Below are positions 38,154 to 46,629 of a DNA stretch of 64,000 nucleotides, in pieces; position 1 is the stretch's first letter, and the number at the start of each line of letters is the position of its first letter. The notes beneath the pieces are model-generated. The model saw nothing but the letters and a program-made list of their open reading frames with translations. It was not told the origin of the DNA and ran no database searches. Location: the NCBI GenBank assembly GCA_016125505.1, contig WGLP01000009.1:1-64000 (forward strand), read 5' to 3'. This DNA comes from Gammaproteobacteria bacterium (lineage in GTDB: Bacteria > Pseudomonadota > Gammaproteobacteria > UBA6429 > Thiohalophilaceae). The translations under genes and the position numbers were made by a program.

Positions 38154-38717
38154 TCACAACAAAGACTCAATCTTCTCCACCAGCTTTTTACTCTCGGGCT
38201 TGGTCGAACTGGAATAACTCGCCACCAGTCTGCCGTCGCGATTGATCAGGTATTTGTGAAAATTCCACGCCGGGTATTCACCCGCCGCCTCAGCCAGGCG
38301 CTGATACAATGGATCAGCATAGGGCTTGATTACCCGAGTCTTGGCGAACATCGGAAACTGCACACCATAGGTCAGCCTGCAAAAATCCTGAATCTGTTTT
38401 TCCGTCCCCGGTTCCTGATTGGCGAAATCATTAGAGGGAAAACCCAACACCACGAGACCGCGGTCTTTATATCTGGCATACAGCTTTTCCAGGCCATCGT
38501 ACTGATAGGTGAAGCCGCATTTGCTGGCGGTATTCACGATGAGCACAACCTTGCCGTGATATGCGCTGTTCAGATTCACTTCTTGCTTGCCATTGAGGGT
38601 ACGTACGACCACGTCGAGCAGGGCTTTGTCTTCTGCATGTTTTTCAACTTCCGCGGCTACCGCAGTACGGGGGCCCAAGATCAGCAGTCCCACCGCAATT
38701 AAAAACAGACTTTTCAT
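38154..38717 (-). CDS. Periplasmic-targeted glutathione peroxidase family protein
   Basis: This 187-residue protein counts from the ATG at 38717, which starts a good signal peptide (MKSLFLIAVGLLILGPRTAVAAE). An upstream ATG at 38789 would bury it. The thioredoxin-like fold carries the peroxidatic Cys in NTASKCGFTYQY, the Gln-containing FPSNDFANQEPG, and the WNFHKYLI motif with the conserved Trp-Asn. It reduces hydroperoxides with thioredoxin- or glutathione-type donors. It is divergent from the CarH-like regulator, and the shared 38783-38910 region carries the putative CarH operators, so it may be light/B12 controlled. Confidence 0.88.
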   Translation of the reverse strand: MKSLFLIAVGLLILGPRTAVAAEVEKHAEDKALLDVVVRTLNGKQEVNLNSAYHGKVVLIVNTASKCGFTYQYDGLEKLYARYKDRGLVVLGFPSNDFANQEPGTEKQIQDFCRLTYGVQFPMFAKTRVIKPYADPLYQRLAEAAGEYPAWNFHKYLINRDGRLVASYSSSTKPESKKLVEKIESLL

Positions 38718-38782
38718 TGCCAGGAAGCCGTTGGTCGCGTTCGCGCGTTTGTGCTTGATTCTCATGGGCTTATCTCCATAAA

Positions 38783-38808
38783 TGTACAAGTTTTGTATAG
38801 ACTTGTAA
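38783..38808. promoter_or_regulatory. Putative CarH/LitR operator, gpx side
   Basis: TGTA blocks start at 38783, 38794 and 38804 (TGTACAAG, TGTATAG, TGTAATT), i.e. direct repeats at 11 and 10 bases just upstream of the peroxidase gene. The same word and period recur on the regulator side. Confidence 0.6.
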
Positions 38809-38880
38809 TTACTATATCATACTGTTATTACTGTATTTTTCCTAGCGCCTGTACAAAAGCTTGACAAGTTTGATCGGTTT

Positions 38881-38910
38881 TGTCTAGTCTTTGTATAAGT
38901 CTTGTATAAG
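38881..38910. promoter_or_regulatory. Putative CarH/LitR operator, 11-bp direct repeats
   Basis: TGTCTAGTCTT, TGTATAAGTCT and TGTATAAGCCT start at 38881, 38892 and 38903, an exact 11-base period. CarH tetramers bind 11-bp direct repeats with TGTA-type cores (established for Thermus CarH). A TTGACA -35-like box at 38861 lies just before, so binding would block the regulator promoter. Confidence 0.65.
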
Positions 38911-38926
38911 CCTGACCTGAGCCACT

Positions 38927-39850
38927 TTGATGACATCCGAAATCCACAGCGGTCTTTTCCCCATCAGCGCCGTCTCCAGCGCCACCGGCGTCAACACGGT
39001 AACCCTGCGCGCCTGGGAACGCCGCTATGGTCTGCTCAAACCCGTGCGCACCGAGGCAGGTCACCGCCTGTACACCGAGGAAGACATCGAGCGCATCCGG
39101 CTCATCCTGCAACTGCTGGACGAAGGCATCGCCATCAGCCGGGTCAAGGAAGCCTTACGTATCGCGGCTGAACGCGAGTCTGGCGAGAGTCCGGCGGAGA
39201 CCGGCCCCTGGACACATTACCAACAGGCCATGTTGCGCGGGGTGGCCGACTTCGATGAGGCGGTGCTGGAAAATATCTACAACGAGGCCATGTCGCTGTA
39301 TCCCGTGGACGTCGTGACCCGTCAATTGTTGATGCCCCTGCTTGAGCAGCTGGGGCAACGCTGGGAAAAAGTGATTACCGGCATAGCCGAGGAACATTTT
39401 TTCAGTGTCTACATGCGCAACAAACTGGGCGCCCGCTTCCACCATCGCAATCTGCAAAACACCGGGCCACGCCTGGTAGCCGCCTGCCTGCCGGGCGAGC
39501 AACACGAATTCGGGCTGTTGCTGTTCAGCCTGGCGGCGCATGCGCGCGGTTATCGCATCATTCTGCTCGGCAGTGACATGCCAATCTCGCAACTGCCCGC
39601 GGTGGTGAAACGCACGCACAGTCAGGGCGTGGTGTTATCCGGCTCGGTGGAATATGACGAAGCCGAGTTGCAGAGCGAACTCAGACTGCTTTTACGCGAA
39701 TGCCATGTACCGGTGTATGTCGGTGGCACCTCGGCCCATCGCTATCGCCATGTCATTGAACAGGCCGGTGCCACAGTCCTCGGTGCCGATCTGACGATTG
39801 GATTGCACAACCTGGGTAAACAGCTCCCCGCCTCTCCCGCGAGCAGTTAA
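38927..39850 (+). CDS. CarH/LitR-type MerR regulator with adenosylcobalamin photoreceptor domain
   Basis: This 307-residue protein has a MerR HTH at about 10-78 (ISAVSSATGVNTVTLRAWERRYG). A four-helix B12-capping domain follows with the W-x9-EH signature (Trp145, Glu155-His156). A cobalamin-binding Rossmann domain carries ExHxxG (Glu190, His192, Gly195) as base-off ligand. CarH-type proteins repress lipid and pigment genes in the dark as AdoCbl-bound tetramers and let go on illumination. The residue after Trp145 is Glu; from memory the Thermus protein has a light-state His ligand there. The regulator leads a nine-gene lipid cluster on the same strand, its probable target. Confidence 0.88.
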   Translation: MMTSEIHSGLFPISAVSSATGVNTVTLRAWERRYGLLKPVRTEAGHRLYTEEDIERIRLILQLLDEGIAISRVKEALRIAAERESGESPAETGPWTHYQQAMLRGVADFDEAVLENIYNEAMSLYPVDVVTRQLLMPLLEQLGQRWEKVITGIAEEHFFSVYMRNKLGARFHHRNLQNTGPRLVAACLPGEQHEFGLLLFSLAAHARGYRIILLGSDMPISQLPAVVKRTHSQGVVLSGSVEYDEAELQSELRLLLRECHVPVYVGGTSAHRYRHVIEQAGATVLGADLTIGLHNLGKQLPASPASS

Positions 39851-39875
39851 ACAAGTCATCATCAAGGAGTGAATC

Positions 39876-40928
39876 ATGTACAGCGCCAGTCTACTTGCCT
39901 TTGATCTCACCGAGCAGGGTCTGATCCCGGACGTGGTGATCCGCCGCGGGATCCGCCACCTGCTGAAACAGCGTCTGCGTGAAATTCACAGCGCGGATAC
40001 CGAAGCCATGGCGCAGACCCAGCACGAGTTCATCGAGGCAATGACACAGGCACCGGTTGCGCTGGTGCCGGAAAAGGCGAATGAACAGCACTATGAAGTG
40101 CCGGCGCAATTTTATCTGCGCACGCTCGGGCCACACCTTAAATACAGCAGTGCCTACTGGCCTGAGCAGGTAACCACCCTCGCGGCGGCGGAAAGCGCCG
40201 CACTGAAACAAACCTGTGAACATGCCCGCCTCGCCGATGGTCAGGACATTCTCGAGCTGGGTTGTGGTTGGGGCTCCCTCACGTTATGGATGGCGGCGCA
40301 TTATCCCAACAGTCATATCACTGCCGTATCCAATTCGCATTCGCAACGTGAGCATATCGAGACCCTCGCCCGTGAAAATGGGTTGCATAACATTCAGGTC
40401 ATTACGCGCGACATGAATGTATTTGATATTACCGGCAAACAGTTTGATCGCGTGGTCTCTGTGGAAATGTTCGAGCATATGCGCAACTGGTCAATGCTGT
40501 ACCGTCGTGTGGCCGCTTGGTTAAAACCCGGCGGCCTGTTTTTCAAACACATTTTCGTGCACCGCAGCGTGCCTTACCTGTTCGAAGATAACGGCCCCAG
40601 CGACTGGATGAGCCGTTACTTCTTCTCCGGCGGCATGATGCCCAGCGACGACCTGCCACTGATGTTCCAGGAGGATCTGAAGTTTGTCCGGCGCTGGCGC
40701 TGGGATGGCAGCCACTATGAAAAGACCGCCAATGCCTGGCTCGAAAACATGGACCAGCAGCGTGACGAGATCATGTCCCTGTTCGAAAACGTTTACGGCA
40801 AAGACGCGGCGCAAACCTGGTGGGTACGCTGGCGCCTGTTCTTCATGGCCTGCGCGGAATTGTTTGGCTATGACAACGGCCAGCACTGGTGGGTCAGCCA
40901 TTACCTGTTCGAGAAGCCAGCCAGATAG
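39876..40928 (+). CDS. SAM-dependent methyltransferase of the cyclopropane-fatty-acid-synthase family
   Basis: This 350-residue protein has an N-terminal helical region followed by QHYEVPAQFYLRTLGPHLKYSSAYW, where CFA synthases bind lipid. Motif I ELGCGWGSLT is at about 127-136, and YSxxMFEHMRNW-type residues follow. It is shorter than, and only distantly like, the full CFA synthase at 46626 and belongs to the family often found next to LitR/CarH and COG2907 genes. It probably transfers a methyl or methylene group to an unsaturated fatty acyl chain. It follows the regulator by 25 bases with an AAGGAG ribosome site. Exact product unknown. Confidence 0.85.
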   Translation: MYSASLLAFDLTEQGLIPDVVIRRGIRHLLKQRLREIHSADTEAMAQTQHEFIEAMTQAPVALVPEKANEQHYEVPAQFYLRTLGPHLKYSSAYWPEQVTTLAAAESAALKQTCEHARLADGQDILELGCGWGSLTLWMAAHYPNSHITAVSNSHSQREHIETLARENGLHNIQVITRDMNVFDITGKQFDRVVSVEMFEHMRNWSMLYRRVAAWLKPGGLFFKHIFVHRSVPYLFEDNGPSDWMSRYFFSGGMMPSDDLPLMFQEDLKFVRRWRWDGSHYEKTANAWLENMDQQRDEIMSLFENVYGKDAAQTWWVRWRLFFMACAELFGYDNGQHWWVSHYLFEKPAR

Positions 40929-40977
40929 CGAGTGGCGGAAAAATGTTGATCCGTCTGGTACAGCACAAACTTCCTTC

Positions 40978-41078
40978 GTCATGCCGGAAAACCCAGCGGG
41001 TTTATCCGGCATCCAGCGACTTTGTTTTGCTAAAGACACTGGATGCCGGATATGTGCGTTGCACATTCCGGAATGACA
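40978..41078. repeat. Pair of dispersed palindromic repeats
   Basis: GTCATGCCGG...CCGGCATCCAGCGACTTTG and AAAGACACTGGATGCCGG...CATTCCGGAATGACAG form a long imperfect palindrome in the 187-base gap inside the lipid cluster. Same family as at 35.2, 38.0 and 48.8 kb. It may separate the first two genes from the rest of the cluster. Confidence 0.75.
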
Positions 41079-41115
41079 GTGAGCACGGAACATTTATTTA
41101 ACGGGTGGCCACACC

Positions 41116-41655
41116 ATGTTGTCGCGCAAGATAAGCAATTTTGTGTTGTTTCAAATCGGCTGGTTTGCCTGCGTGCTGAGTGGCGCGGCAATGCAGCCGC
41201 TGATGGGTGTCGCTATCGCCGCCGCAATCATCGGCTGGCATGTATGGCGTGCACAACAACCGGCAAAAGAAATTTATCTGATCCTGGCCGCCATGCTGGT
41301 GGGCGCGTTGTGGGACAGCCTGCTGGTATGGCAAACCTGGCTGGATTATCCGGCGGGGATCCTGCTGCCGCATACCGCGCCGTACTGGATCATCATCATG
41401 TGGGCCCTGTTCGCCAGTACCCTCAACCTTTCGCTGCGTTGGTTGAAATCGCATCTGCTACTTGCCGTGATCCTCGGTGCAATTGCCGGTCCACTGGCCT
41501 ATTACGCGGGTGCCCGTCTGGGTGCCGTGGATTTCGTGCAACCCACCAGCGCCTTCATTGCCCTGGCCCTCGGTTGGGCTGTGTTCACGCCGCTACTGGT
41601 GATCCTGTCGAAACGCTTCGATGGCTATGCGCTGCTAGCGAGGGGGCATGACTGA
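41116..41655 (+). CDS. DUF2878 family membrane protein
   Basis: This 179-residue protein has about five membrane helices (LFQIGWFACVLSG, MQPLMGVAIAAAIIGWHV, YLILAAMLVGALWDSLLVW, APYWIIIMWALFASTLN, AFIALALGWAVFTPLLV). The conserved G-x-x-W-D-S and hydrophobic layout fit DUF2878. No enzymatic activity is established for this family. It overlaps the DUF1295 gene by one base and recurs with the lipid-modification neighbours seen here, so a role in the same membrane pathway is inferred. Confidence 0.75.
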   Translation: MLSRKISNFVLFQIGWFACVLSGAAMQPLMGVAIAAAIIGWHVWRAQQPAKEIYLILAAMLVGALWDSLLVWQTWLDYPAGILLPHTAPYWIIIMWALFASTLNLSLRWLKSHLLLAVILGAIAGPLAYYAGARLGAVDFVQPTSAFIALALGWAVFTPLLVILSKRFDGYALLARGHD

Positions 41656-42455
41656 TGACCACTTATATATATGGTCTGGCGGCCATGTTACTGCTGGCAT
41701 TTGCGACCTGGATTGGGAGTGTCGTGCGCAAGGATGTCAGCATTGTCGACAGTATCTGGTCGCTGATGTTCCTCGTCGGTGCCGCCGTATATGCCAGTGC
41801 CGCACCTGAATATGGTTTGCGTACGCAGGTCATTCTGGCCCTGTTACTGCTATGGGCCCTGCGCCTCGCGCTCTATCTCACCTGGCGTAACTGGGGCGAA
41901 CCCGAAGACCGCCGCTATCAGGCGATTCGCGCCAGATACCAACCGCACTTTGCGCTTAAAAGCCTCGTGATTATTTTTGTGTTCCAGGCGATGCTGGCCT
42001 GGATCATCTCGTTGCCGTTATGGCCGGCACTGACGCATGGCAACAGCTTCAATGTTCTGGATGGCATTGCCATCGTGTTATGGAGCGGCGGCATGCTGTT
42101 CGAAACCATTGGCGACTGGCAACTCGCGCGCTTCAAGGCTGACCCTGCCAATAAAGGCAAGGTCATGGATCGCGGCCTCTGGCGTTACACCCGCCATCCC
42201 AACTATTTTGGTGAGTGTCTCATCTGGTGGGGATTCTTTTTATTCGCGCTCGGCAGCGGTGCCTGGTGGAGCGTGCTCTCGCCGCTGTTGATGACCTGGT
42301 TGCTGCTCAAGTTTTCCGGCGTCGTTATGCTCGAACAAACCATCAGCGAGCGCCGTCCCGCCTATCGTGAATACATTGCCCGCACCAACGCCTTTGTCCC
42401 GGGCAAACCCAGGGCGGTGGCGCCGGCAATGAAGGTAGAGGGACGCGCACCATGA
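41655..42455 (+). CDS. DUF1295 (steroid 5-alpha-reductase-like) membrane protein
   Basis: This 266-residue protein has about seven membrane helices and the C-terminal signature RYTRHPNYFGECLIWWGFF ... EYIARTNAFVPG shared with ergosterol/steroid reductases and isoprenylcysteine methyltransferases. The substrate is not known; such proteins may reduce a double bond in a lipid. It overlaps the genes on both sides by one to four bases, so it is part of one operon. Confidence 0.85.
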   Translation: MTTYIYGLAAMLLLAFATWIGSVVRKDVSIVDSIWSLMFLVGAAVYASAAPEYGLRTQVILALLLLWALRLALYLTWRNWGEPEDRRYQAIRARYQPHFALKSLVIIFVFQAMLAWIISLPLWPALTHGNSFNVLDGIAIVLWSGGMLFETIGDWQLARFKADPANKGKVMDRGLWRYTRHPNYFGECLIWWGFFLFALGSGAWWSVLSPLLMTWLLLKFSGVVMLEQTISERRPAYREYIARTNAFVPGKPRAVAPAMKVEGRAP

Positions 42456-43093
42456 CACGCAAACATCAATACCAGACCTTACTTGGTCTCCTGATGCTGT
42501 GCGTGGTCAGCGTGGCACAGGCATCATCACAACAGTGGACGTTCAAGGTCTTCCTCCACGATCAGGAAATCGGTCAGCACCGCTTTGAAGTGTTTACGCA
42601 AGACACCACTCGTTATGTCGCGGTCGAGGCCAGCTTCGCCGTGAAGTTCCTGTTTTTCACGGCCTACGATTACCAGCACAGTAATTATGAAGTGTGGCAG
42701 CGGCAATGCCTGCAATCGATCCAGTCCAGGACCAACGACAACGGTGAACTGCAGTTTGTACAGGGTGAACGCCAAGGCGACGTCTTACGCGTGAGTACGC
42801 CAGAGGGCGAAGACAAACTGCCCGGCTGCATCAGGACCTTCGCTTACTGGGACCCGGCGTTTCTCAACAGTCGTTTTCTATTGAATGCCCAGACCGGCGA
42901 GTTGCAAGCGGTACAAATCGATAAGCTTGGCGCAAAAACCATTGAGGTCCGTGGCAAGGCGGTTGCCGCGAACCAGTACCGCATTGTGACGGACGCATTC
43001 AGCATCGATTTGTGGTACTCGCCGCAGCGCGAGTGGCTGGCCCTGCAATCCACCACCCGCGACGGTGCCGTGCTGCGCTATCAGTTGCAATGA
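42452..43093 (+). CDS. Exported DUF6134-like protein
   Basis: This 213-residue protein has a signal peptide to about residue 26 (GLLMLCVVSVAQASS), then a beta-rich domain (WTFKVFLHDQEIGQHRFEV, ...YDYQHSNYEVWQRQCLQSI). The start overlaps the DUF1295 stop by 4 bases. Family assignment rests on the recognisable N-terminal motif and is moderately sure; function unknown. It probably acts in the periplasm together with the lipocalin. Confidence 0.65.
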   Translation: MTRKHQYQTLLGLLMLCVVSVAQASSQQWTFKVFLHDQEIGQHRFEVFTQDTTRYVAVEASFAVKFLFFTAYDYQHSNYEVWQRQCLQSIQSRTNDNGELQFVQGERQGDVLRVSTPEGEDKLPGCIRTFAYWDPAFLNSRFLLNAQTGELQAVQIDKLGAKTIEVRGKAVAANQYRIVTDAFSIDLWYSPQREWLALQSTTRDGAVLRYQLQ

Positions 43094-43106
43094 CAGGAAC
43101 CCCATC

Positions 43107-43628
43107 ATGTGGAGACGCATCATCATGTTTATCGGAAGCCTGAGCCTGCTGGGATGCAGCACTTACCCGCCGATCACGACCGCCACTCAGGTGGATATCA
43201 AGCGCTTCATGGGTGACTGGTATGTGATCGCCAACATCCCCACCTTTATCGAGACAGGCGCGCACAACGCCGTGGAATCCTACAAGCTGAACAGGGACGG
43301 CACGGTCGCCACGACATTTACGTTCCGCCAGAACGGTTTCGAGGGCGAACAAAAAACCTATCACCCCACCGGCTATATCACCGACACCAAATCCAACGCG
43401 GTGTGGGGCATGCAGTTCATCTGGCCGTTCAAGGCCGACTACCGCATCGTGTATGTGAGCAACGACTACACGCAAACCATTATCGGCCGGCTCAAGCGCG
43501 ACTATGTCTGGATCATGGCGCGCAGTCCAGCTATCAGCGAGAGCGATTACCAGAAATTACTGCAACTGATTAAAGACCAGGGCTACGACCTGAGCAAGGT
43601 CAGGAAAGTCCCGCAGCGCTGGCAATGA
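43107..43628 (+). CDS. Lipocalin lipoprotein (Blc family)
   Basis: This 173-residue protein counts from ATG 43107, placed so that it begins with a lipoprotein signal (FIGSLSLLGCS, acylated Cys near residue 16). The earlier ATG 43065 would lengthen it across the upstream stop region. Lipocalin signatures: MGDWYVIANIPTF near the start of the barrel and YTQTIIGRLKRDYVWIMAR near the end. It would sit in the outer membrane and carry fatty acids or phospholipids. Operon member. Confidence 0.9.
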   Translation: MWRRIIMFIGSLSLLGCSTYPPITTATQVDIKRFMGDWYVIANIPTFIETGAHNAVESYKLNRDGTVATTFTFRQNGFEGEQKTYHPTGYITDTKSNAVWGMQFIWPFKADYRIVYVSNDYTQTIIGRLKRDYVWIMARSPAISESDYQKLLQLIKDQGYDLSKVRKVPQRWQ

Positions 43629-43647
43629 GCCGCAAACGAGGCAAGCC

Positions 43648-44598
43648 ATGAAATTCTGTACTTTACGCCGTTGGTTCGACAGCTACAGCGATCACGCGCA
43701 AGCCGATTCCGCCGCCGCGCACAAGATCGACTGGTTGCGCACCATCCCGTTTATCGCCCTGCACCTGTCCGTCCTGTTTGTGCTGGTGGTGGGCTGGAGC
43801 CCGATTGCGCTCGGCATCGCCATCGGCCTGTATTGCCTGCGCATGTTTGCGATCACCGGGTTTTATCACCGCTATTTTTCCCACAAGGCGTTTCGCACCT
43901 CGCGCTTCATGCAGTTCCTGTTCGCCGTAATCGGCGCCAGCGCGGTGCAACGCGGGCCGCTGTGGTGGGCCGCGCATCATCGCCTGCATCATGTCAATGC
44001 GGATAAAGACAACGACGAACACTCACCGCGGCAACACGGATTTTTCTGGAGTCACATGGGCTGGTTCCTGTCACGTCACAACTTCGCTACCCGCCTCGAC
44101 AAGATTCAGGACTTCGCCCGCTATCCGGAACTGCGTTTCCTCGATCGCTTTGACGTGCTGATACCGACGTTGCTGGCAGTGAGTCTGTTCGTGCTCGGCG
44201 AAACCCTCGCATACCTGACGCCCGAGGCCGGCACCAACGGCTGGCAACTGGTGGTTTGGGGTTTTGTGATCAGCACGGTGGTGCTGTACCACATCACCTT
44301 TACCATCAATTCGCTGGCGCACAGCTTCGGTCATCGTCGCTTTGACACCCGCGATGACAGCCGCAACAACCCGCTGCTGGCTGTCCTCACCTTTGGTGAA
44401 GGCTGGCACAACAATCACCACTTCTATCCGGGTTCGGCGCGCCAGGGTTTTGCCTGGTGGGAATTCGATATCACCTACTATCTGCTGCGGCTGTTGCAAG
44501 CGCTTGGGCTGATATGGGATCTGCGTCCGGTGCCGGACAGGGTCTTGCAACAGCGCAGCCGCACCCGTCTCAAACACACCGCGAGGGCAGTCTCATGA
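43648..44598 (+). CDS. Membrane fatty-acid (acyl-CoA delta-9 type) desaturase
   Basis: This 316-residue protein has several membrane helices and the three histidine boxes HRYFSH, HRLHH and HNNHH of membrane di-iron desaturases, plus the conserved NSLAHSFGHRRFDTRDDSRNN. It introduces a cis double bond into an acyl chain with O2 and an electron donor. In this cluster it could provide the unsaturated substrate for the methyltransferases. Its stop overlaps the start of the flavoprotein gene. Confidence 0.92.
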   Translation: MKFCTLRRWFDSYSDHAQADSAAAHKIDWLRTIPFIALHLSVLFVLVVGWSPIALGIAIGLYCLRMFAITGFYHRYFSHKAFRTSRFMQFLFAVIGASAVQRGPLWWAAHHRLHHVNADKDNDEHSPRQHGFFWSHMGWFLSRHNFATRLDKIQDFARYPELRFLDRFDVLIPTLLAVSLFVLGETLAYLTPEAGTNGWQLVVWGFVISTVVLYHITFTINSLAHSFGHRRFDTRDDSRNNPLLAVLTFGEGWHNNHHFYPGSARQGFAWWEFDITYYLLRLLQALGLIWDLRPVPDRVLQQRSRTRLKHTARAVS

Positions 44599-45869
44599 AA
44601 ATCGCGATCGTCGGCACCGGCATCGCCGGCAACGTCGCCGCTTATCACTTGTGTAAAGAGCACGAGATCACCGTGTTCGAGGCCAATGATTACATCGGCG
44701 GACATACCCACACCCACGATGTCGCATGGCAGGACCAGCACTATGCGGTCGATACCGGCTTTATCGTGTTTAACTACAAAACGTATCCGCACTTTACCCA
44801 ATTGCTCAAGGAGCTGGACGTTGCGGTGCAACCCTCTGCCATGAGTTTCAGCGTCAAGTGTGAAAAGACCGGCCTGGAATATAACGGCACGACGCTGAAT
44901 ACCCTGTTCGCGCAACGTCGCAACGCATTGCGACCAAGCTTTTACCGCATGCTCAAGGACATTCTGCGTTTCAATCGGGAGGCCCCGGCCTTGCTGGCAT
45001 CACCCGCGCAGGACATCAGCCTGGGCGAATTCCTGTATCGCGGCGGCTACCGCCGCCAGTTCATCGAACAGTATCTGATCCCCATGGGCGCGGCGATCTG
45101 GTCGGCGGACCCGGCAACGATGATCCGCTTCCCGGCGCAGTTCTTCATCCGTTTTTTCCACAACCACGGCATGCTCAGTGTTGACGACCGTCCGCAGTGG
45201 TATGTGATCCAGGGCGGTTCGCAGGCGTATGTACGCAAACTGATCGCGCCCTTCGCCGATCGCATCCGCACCCGCGCGGCGGTGGAGTCCGTGACCCGCC
45301 ATCCCGGTCATGTCAGCGTGAAGGTCAAGGGCGCGGAGCCGGAACGCTTCGATGCGGTATTCATCGCCGCCCACAGCGATGAGGCGCTGCGCATGTTGAG
45401 CGATGCCAGCATTGACGAAAGACAAATCCTTGGCGCCATACCCTACCAGGAAAACGAGGCGGTCCTGCATACCGATCACAAGGTGTTGCCCAGGCGGCGA
45501 CTGGCGTGGGCCGCGTGGAATTATCACATCCTGCCGCAACAGCAGGATCGGGTTGCCCTCACCTACGACATGAACATCCTGCAATCCATTCAGGCGCCGG
45601 TGCAATTCTGCGTGACGCTGAATAACACACGCGCGATCGACCCGGACAAGATCATCAAGCGCCTCACCTATCATCATCCGGTGTTTACGCCCAAAGGCGT
45701 GGCGGCACAGGCACGCCAAGGCGACATCAACGGCGTCAGCCGCACCTATTTCTGCGGTGCCTACTGGCGTTTCGGTTTTCATGAGGATGGTGTGGTCAGC
45801 GCGCTCAAGGCCCTGCAACACTTCAAGGAGCAACAGCATGCACAGTTGTCTATACGAAGGGCAAGTTAG
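44595..45869 (+). CDS. FAD-dependent amine-oxidase-like protein (COG2907)
   Basis: This 424-residue protein counts from ATG 44595, which overlaps the desaturase stop by 4 bases. A longer upstream frame only runs inside the desaturase gene. The Rossmann dinucleotide motif IVGTGIAGNVAAYHL lies at the N-terminus, and EANDYIGGHTHTH follows as the ribose-binding part. It belongs to the COG2907 flavoproteins that accompany DUF1365 and CFA-like genes in light or singlet-oxygen regulated clusters; related proteins act as fatty-acid desaturases in furan fatty-acid synthesis (family knowledge, not proven here). It overlaps the DUF1365 gene by 32 bases. Confidence 0.88.
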   Translation: MKIAIVGTGIAGNVAAYHLCKEHEITVFEANDYIGGHTHTHDVAWQDQHYAVDTGFIVFNYKTYPHFTQLLKELDVAVQPSAMSFSVKCEKTGLEYNGTTLNTLFAQRRNALRPSFYRMLKDILRFNREAPALLASPAQDISLGEFLYRGGYRRQFIEQYLIPMGAAIWSADPATMIRFPAQFFIRFFHNHGMLSVDDRPQWYVIQGGSQAYVRKLIAPFADRIRTRAAVESVTRHPGHVSVKVKGAEPERFDAVFIAAHSDEALRMLSDASIDERQILGAIPYQENEAVLHTDHKVLPRRRLAWAAWNYHILPQQQDRVALTYDMNILQSIQAPVQFCVTLNNTRAIDPDKIIKRLTYHHPVFTPKGVAAQARQGDINGVSRTYFCGAYWRFGFHEDGVVSALKALQHFKEQQHAQLSIRRAS

Positions 45870-46629
45870 ACACCGGCGCTTTGCGCCGCGCGCGCACAAC
45901 TTCACCTATCGCGTGTTCTATGCCTATCTCGATCTGGATGAACTGGATAAGGTCTTCCGCAATCGCTGGCTCTGGTCGAGTACGCGCCCGGCCCTGGCCC
46001 GCTTCAGGCGCAGCGATTACCTCGGCGACAAACAGGTCCCGCTAAAACAGGCGGTGCAGGATCGGGTCGAACAGGTCACGGGCCAACGCCCGCAGGGACC
46101 TGTGCGCCTGCTGACCCATCTGCGTTACTTCGGCATGATCTTCAATCCGGTCAGTTTTTATTACTGTTTCGACAAAGAGGACACTCACGTCGAAACCATT
46201 GTCGCGGAAATCACCAATACACCCTGGGGCGAGCGGTATGCCTACGTGTTGCCCATCTGCAATAGTCAACCGGGCACGCGTCATCTGCGCTATGCAATGA
46301 AAAAGGATTTCCATGTATCACCGTTTATGCCGATGGATATCGACTACCGGTGGTTTTTCAGCGCGCCGGAAGCAAAGCTCAATGTGCATATGATCAATAT
46401 GCAGGCTGACGAGAAACTTTTTGACGCGACCTTGACCCTCGTGCAACAGCCGCTGACCGCGAAGAATTGTGCATACGCCCTGGCGCGTTACCCGTTCATG
46501 ACCTTAAAGGTCATCGCCGCCATTTACTGGCAGGCGCTCAAACTCTTGATGAAACGTATCCCGTTTTATTCCCATCCGGGCAAACACGATTCAACCCAGA
46601 CAGGAGGCGCCAGACCGGCGAAGCCATGA
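45838..46629 (+). CDS. DUF1365 (COG3496) protein
   Basis: This 263-residue protein counts from ATG 45838, where the family N-terminus MHSCLYEGQVRHRRF...HNFTYRVF begins. The earlier ATG 45757 would add 27 residues that overlap the flavoprotein frame. Typical segments: LLTHLRYFGMIFNPVSFYYCFD and KDFHVSPFMPMDIDYRW. Function not established, but it is nearly always found between the COG2907 flavoprotein and a CFA synthase, as here. The stop overlaps the cfa start (ATGA). Confidence 0.9.
   Translation: MHSCLYEGQVRHRRFAPRAHNFTYRVFYAYLDLDELDKVFRNRWLWSSTRPALARFRRSDYLGDKQVPLKQAVQDRVEQVTGQRPQGPVRLLTHLRYFGMIFNPVSFYYCFDKEDTHVETIVAEITNTPWGERYAYVLPICNSQPGTRHLRYAMKKDFHVSPFMPMDIDYRWFFSAPEAKLNVHMINMQADEKLFDATLTLVQQPLTAKNCAYALARYPFMTLKVIAAIYWQALKLLMKRIPFYSHPGKHDSTQTGGARPAKP

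Noticed and set aside
44457..44594. Upstream extension of the COG2907 flavoprotein
   Set aside because: It would overlap the desaturase by 140 bases; the dinucleotide motif begins right after ATG 44595.
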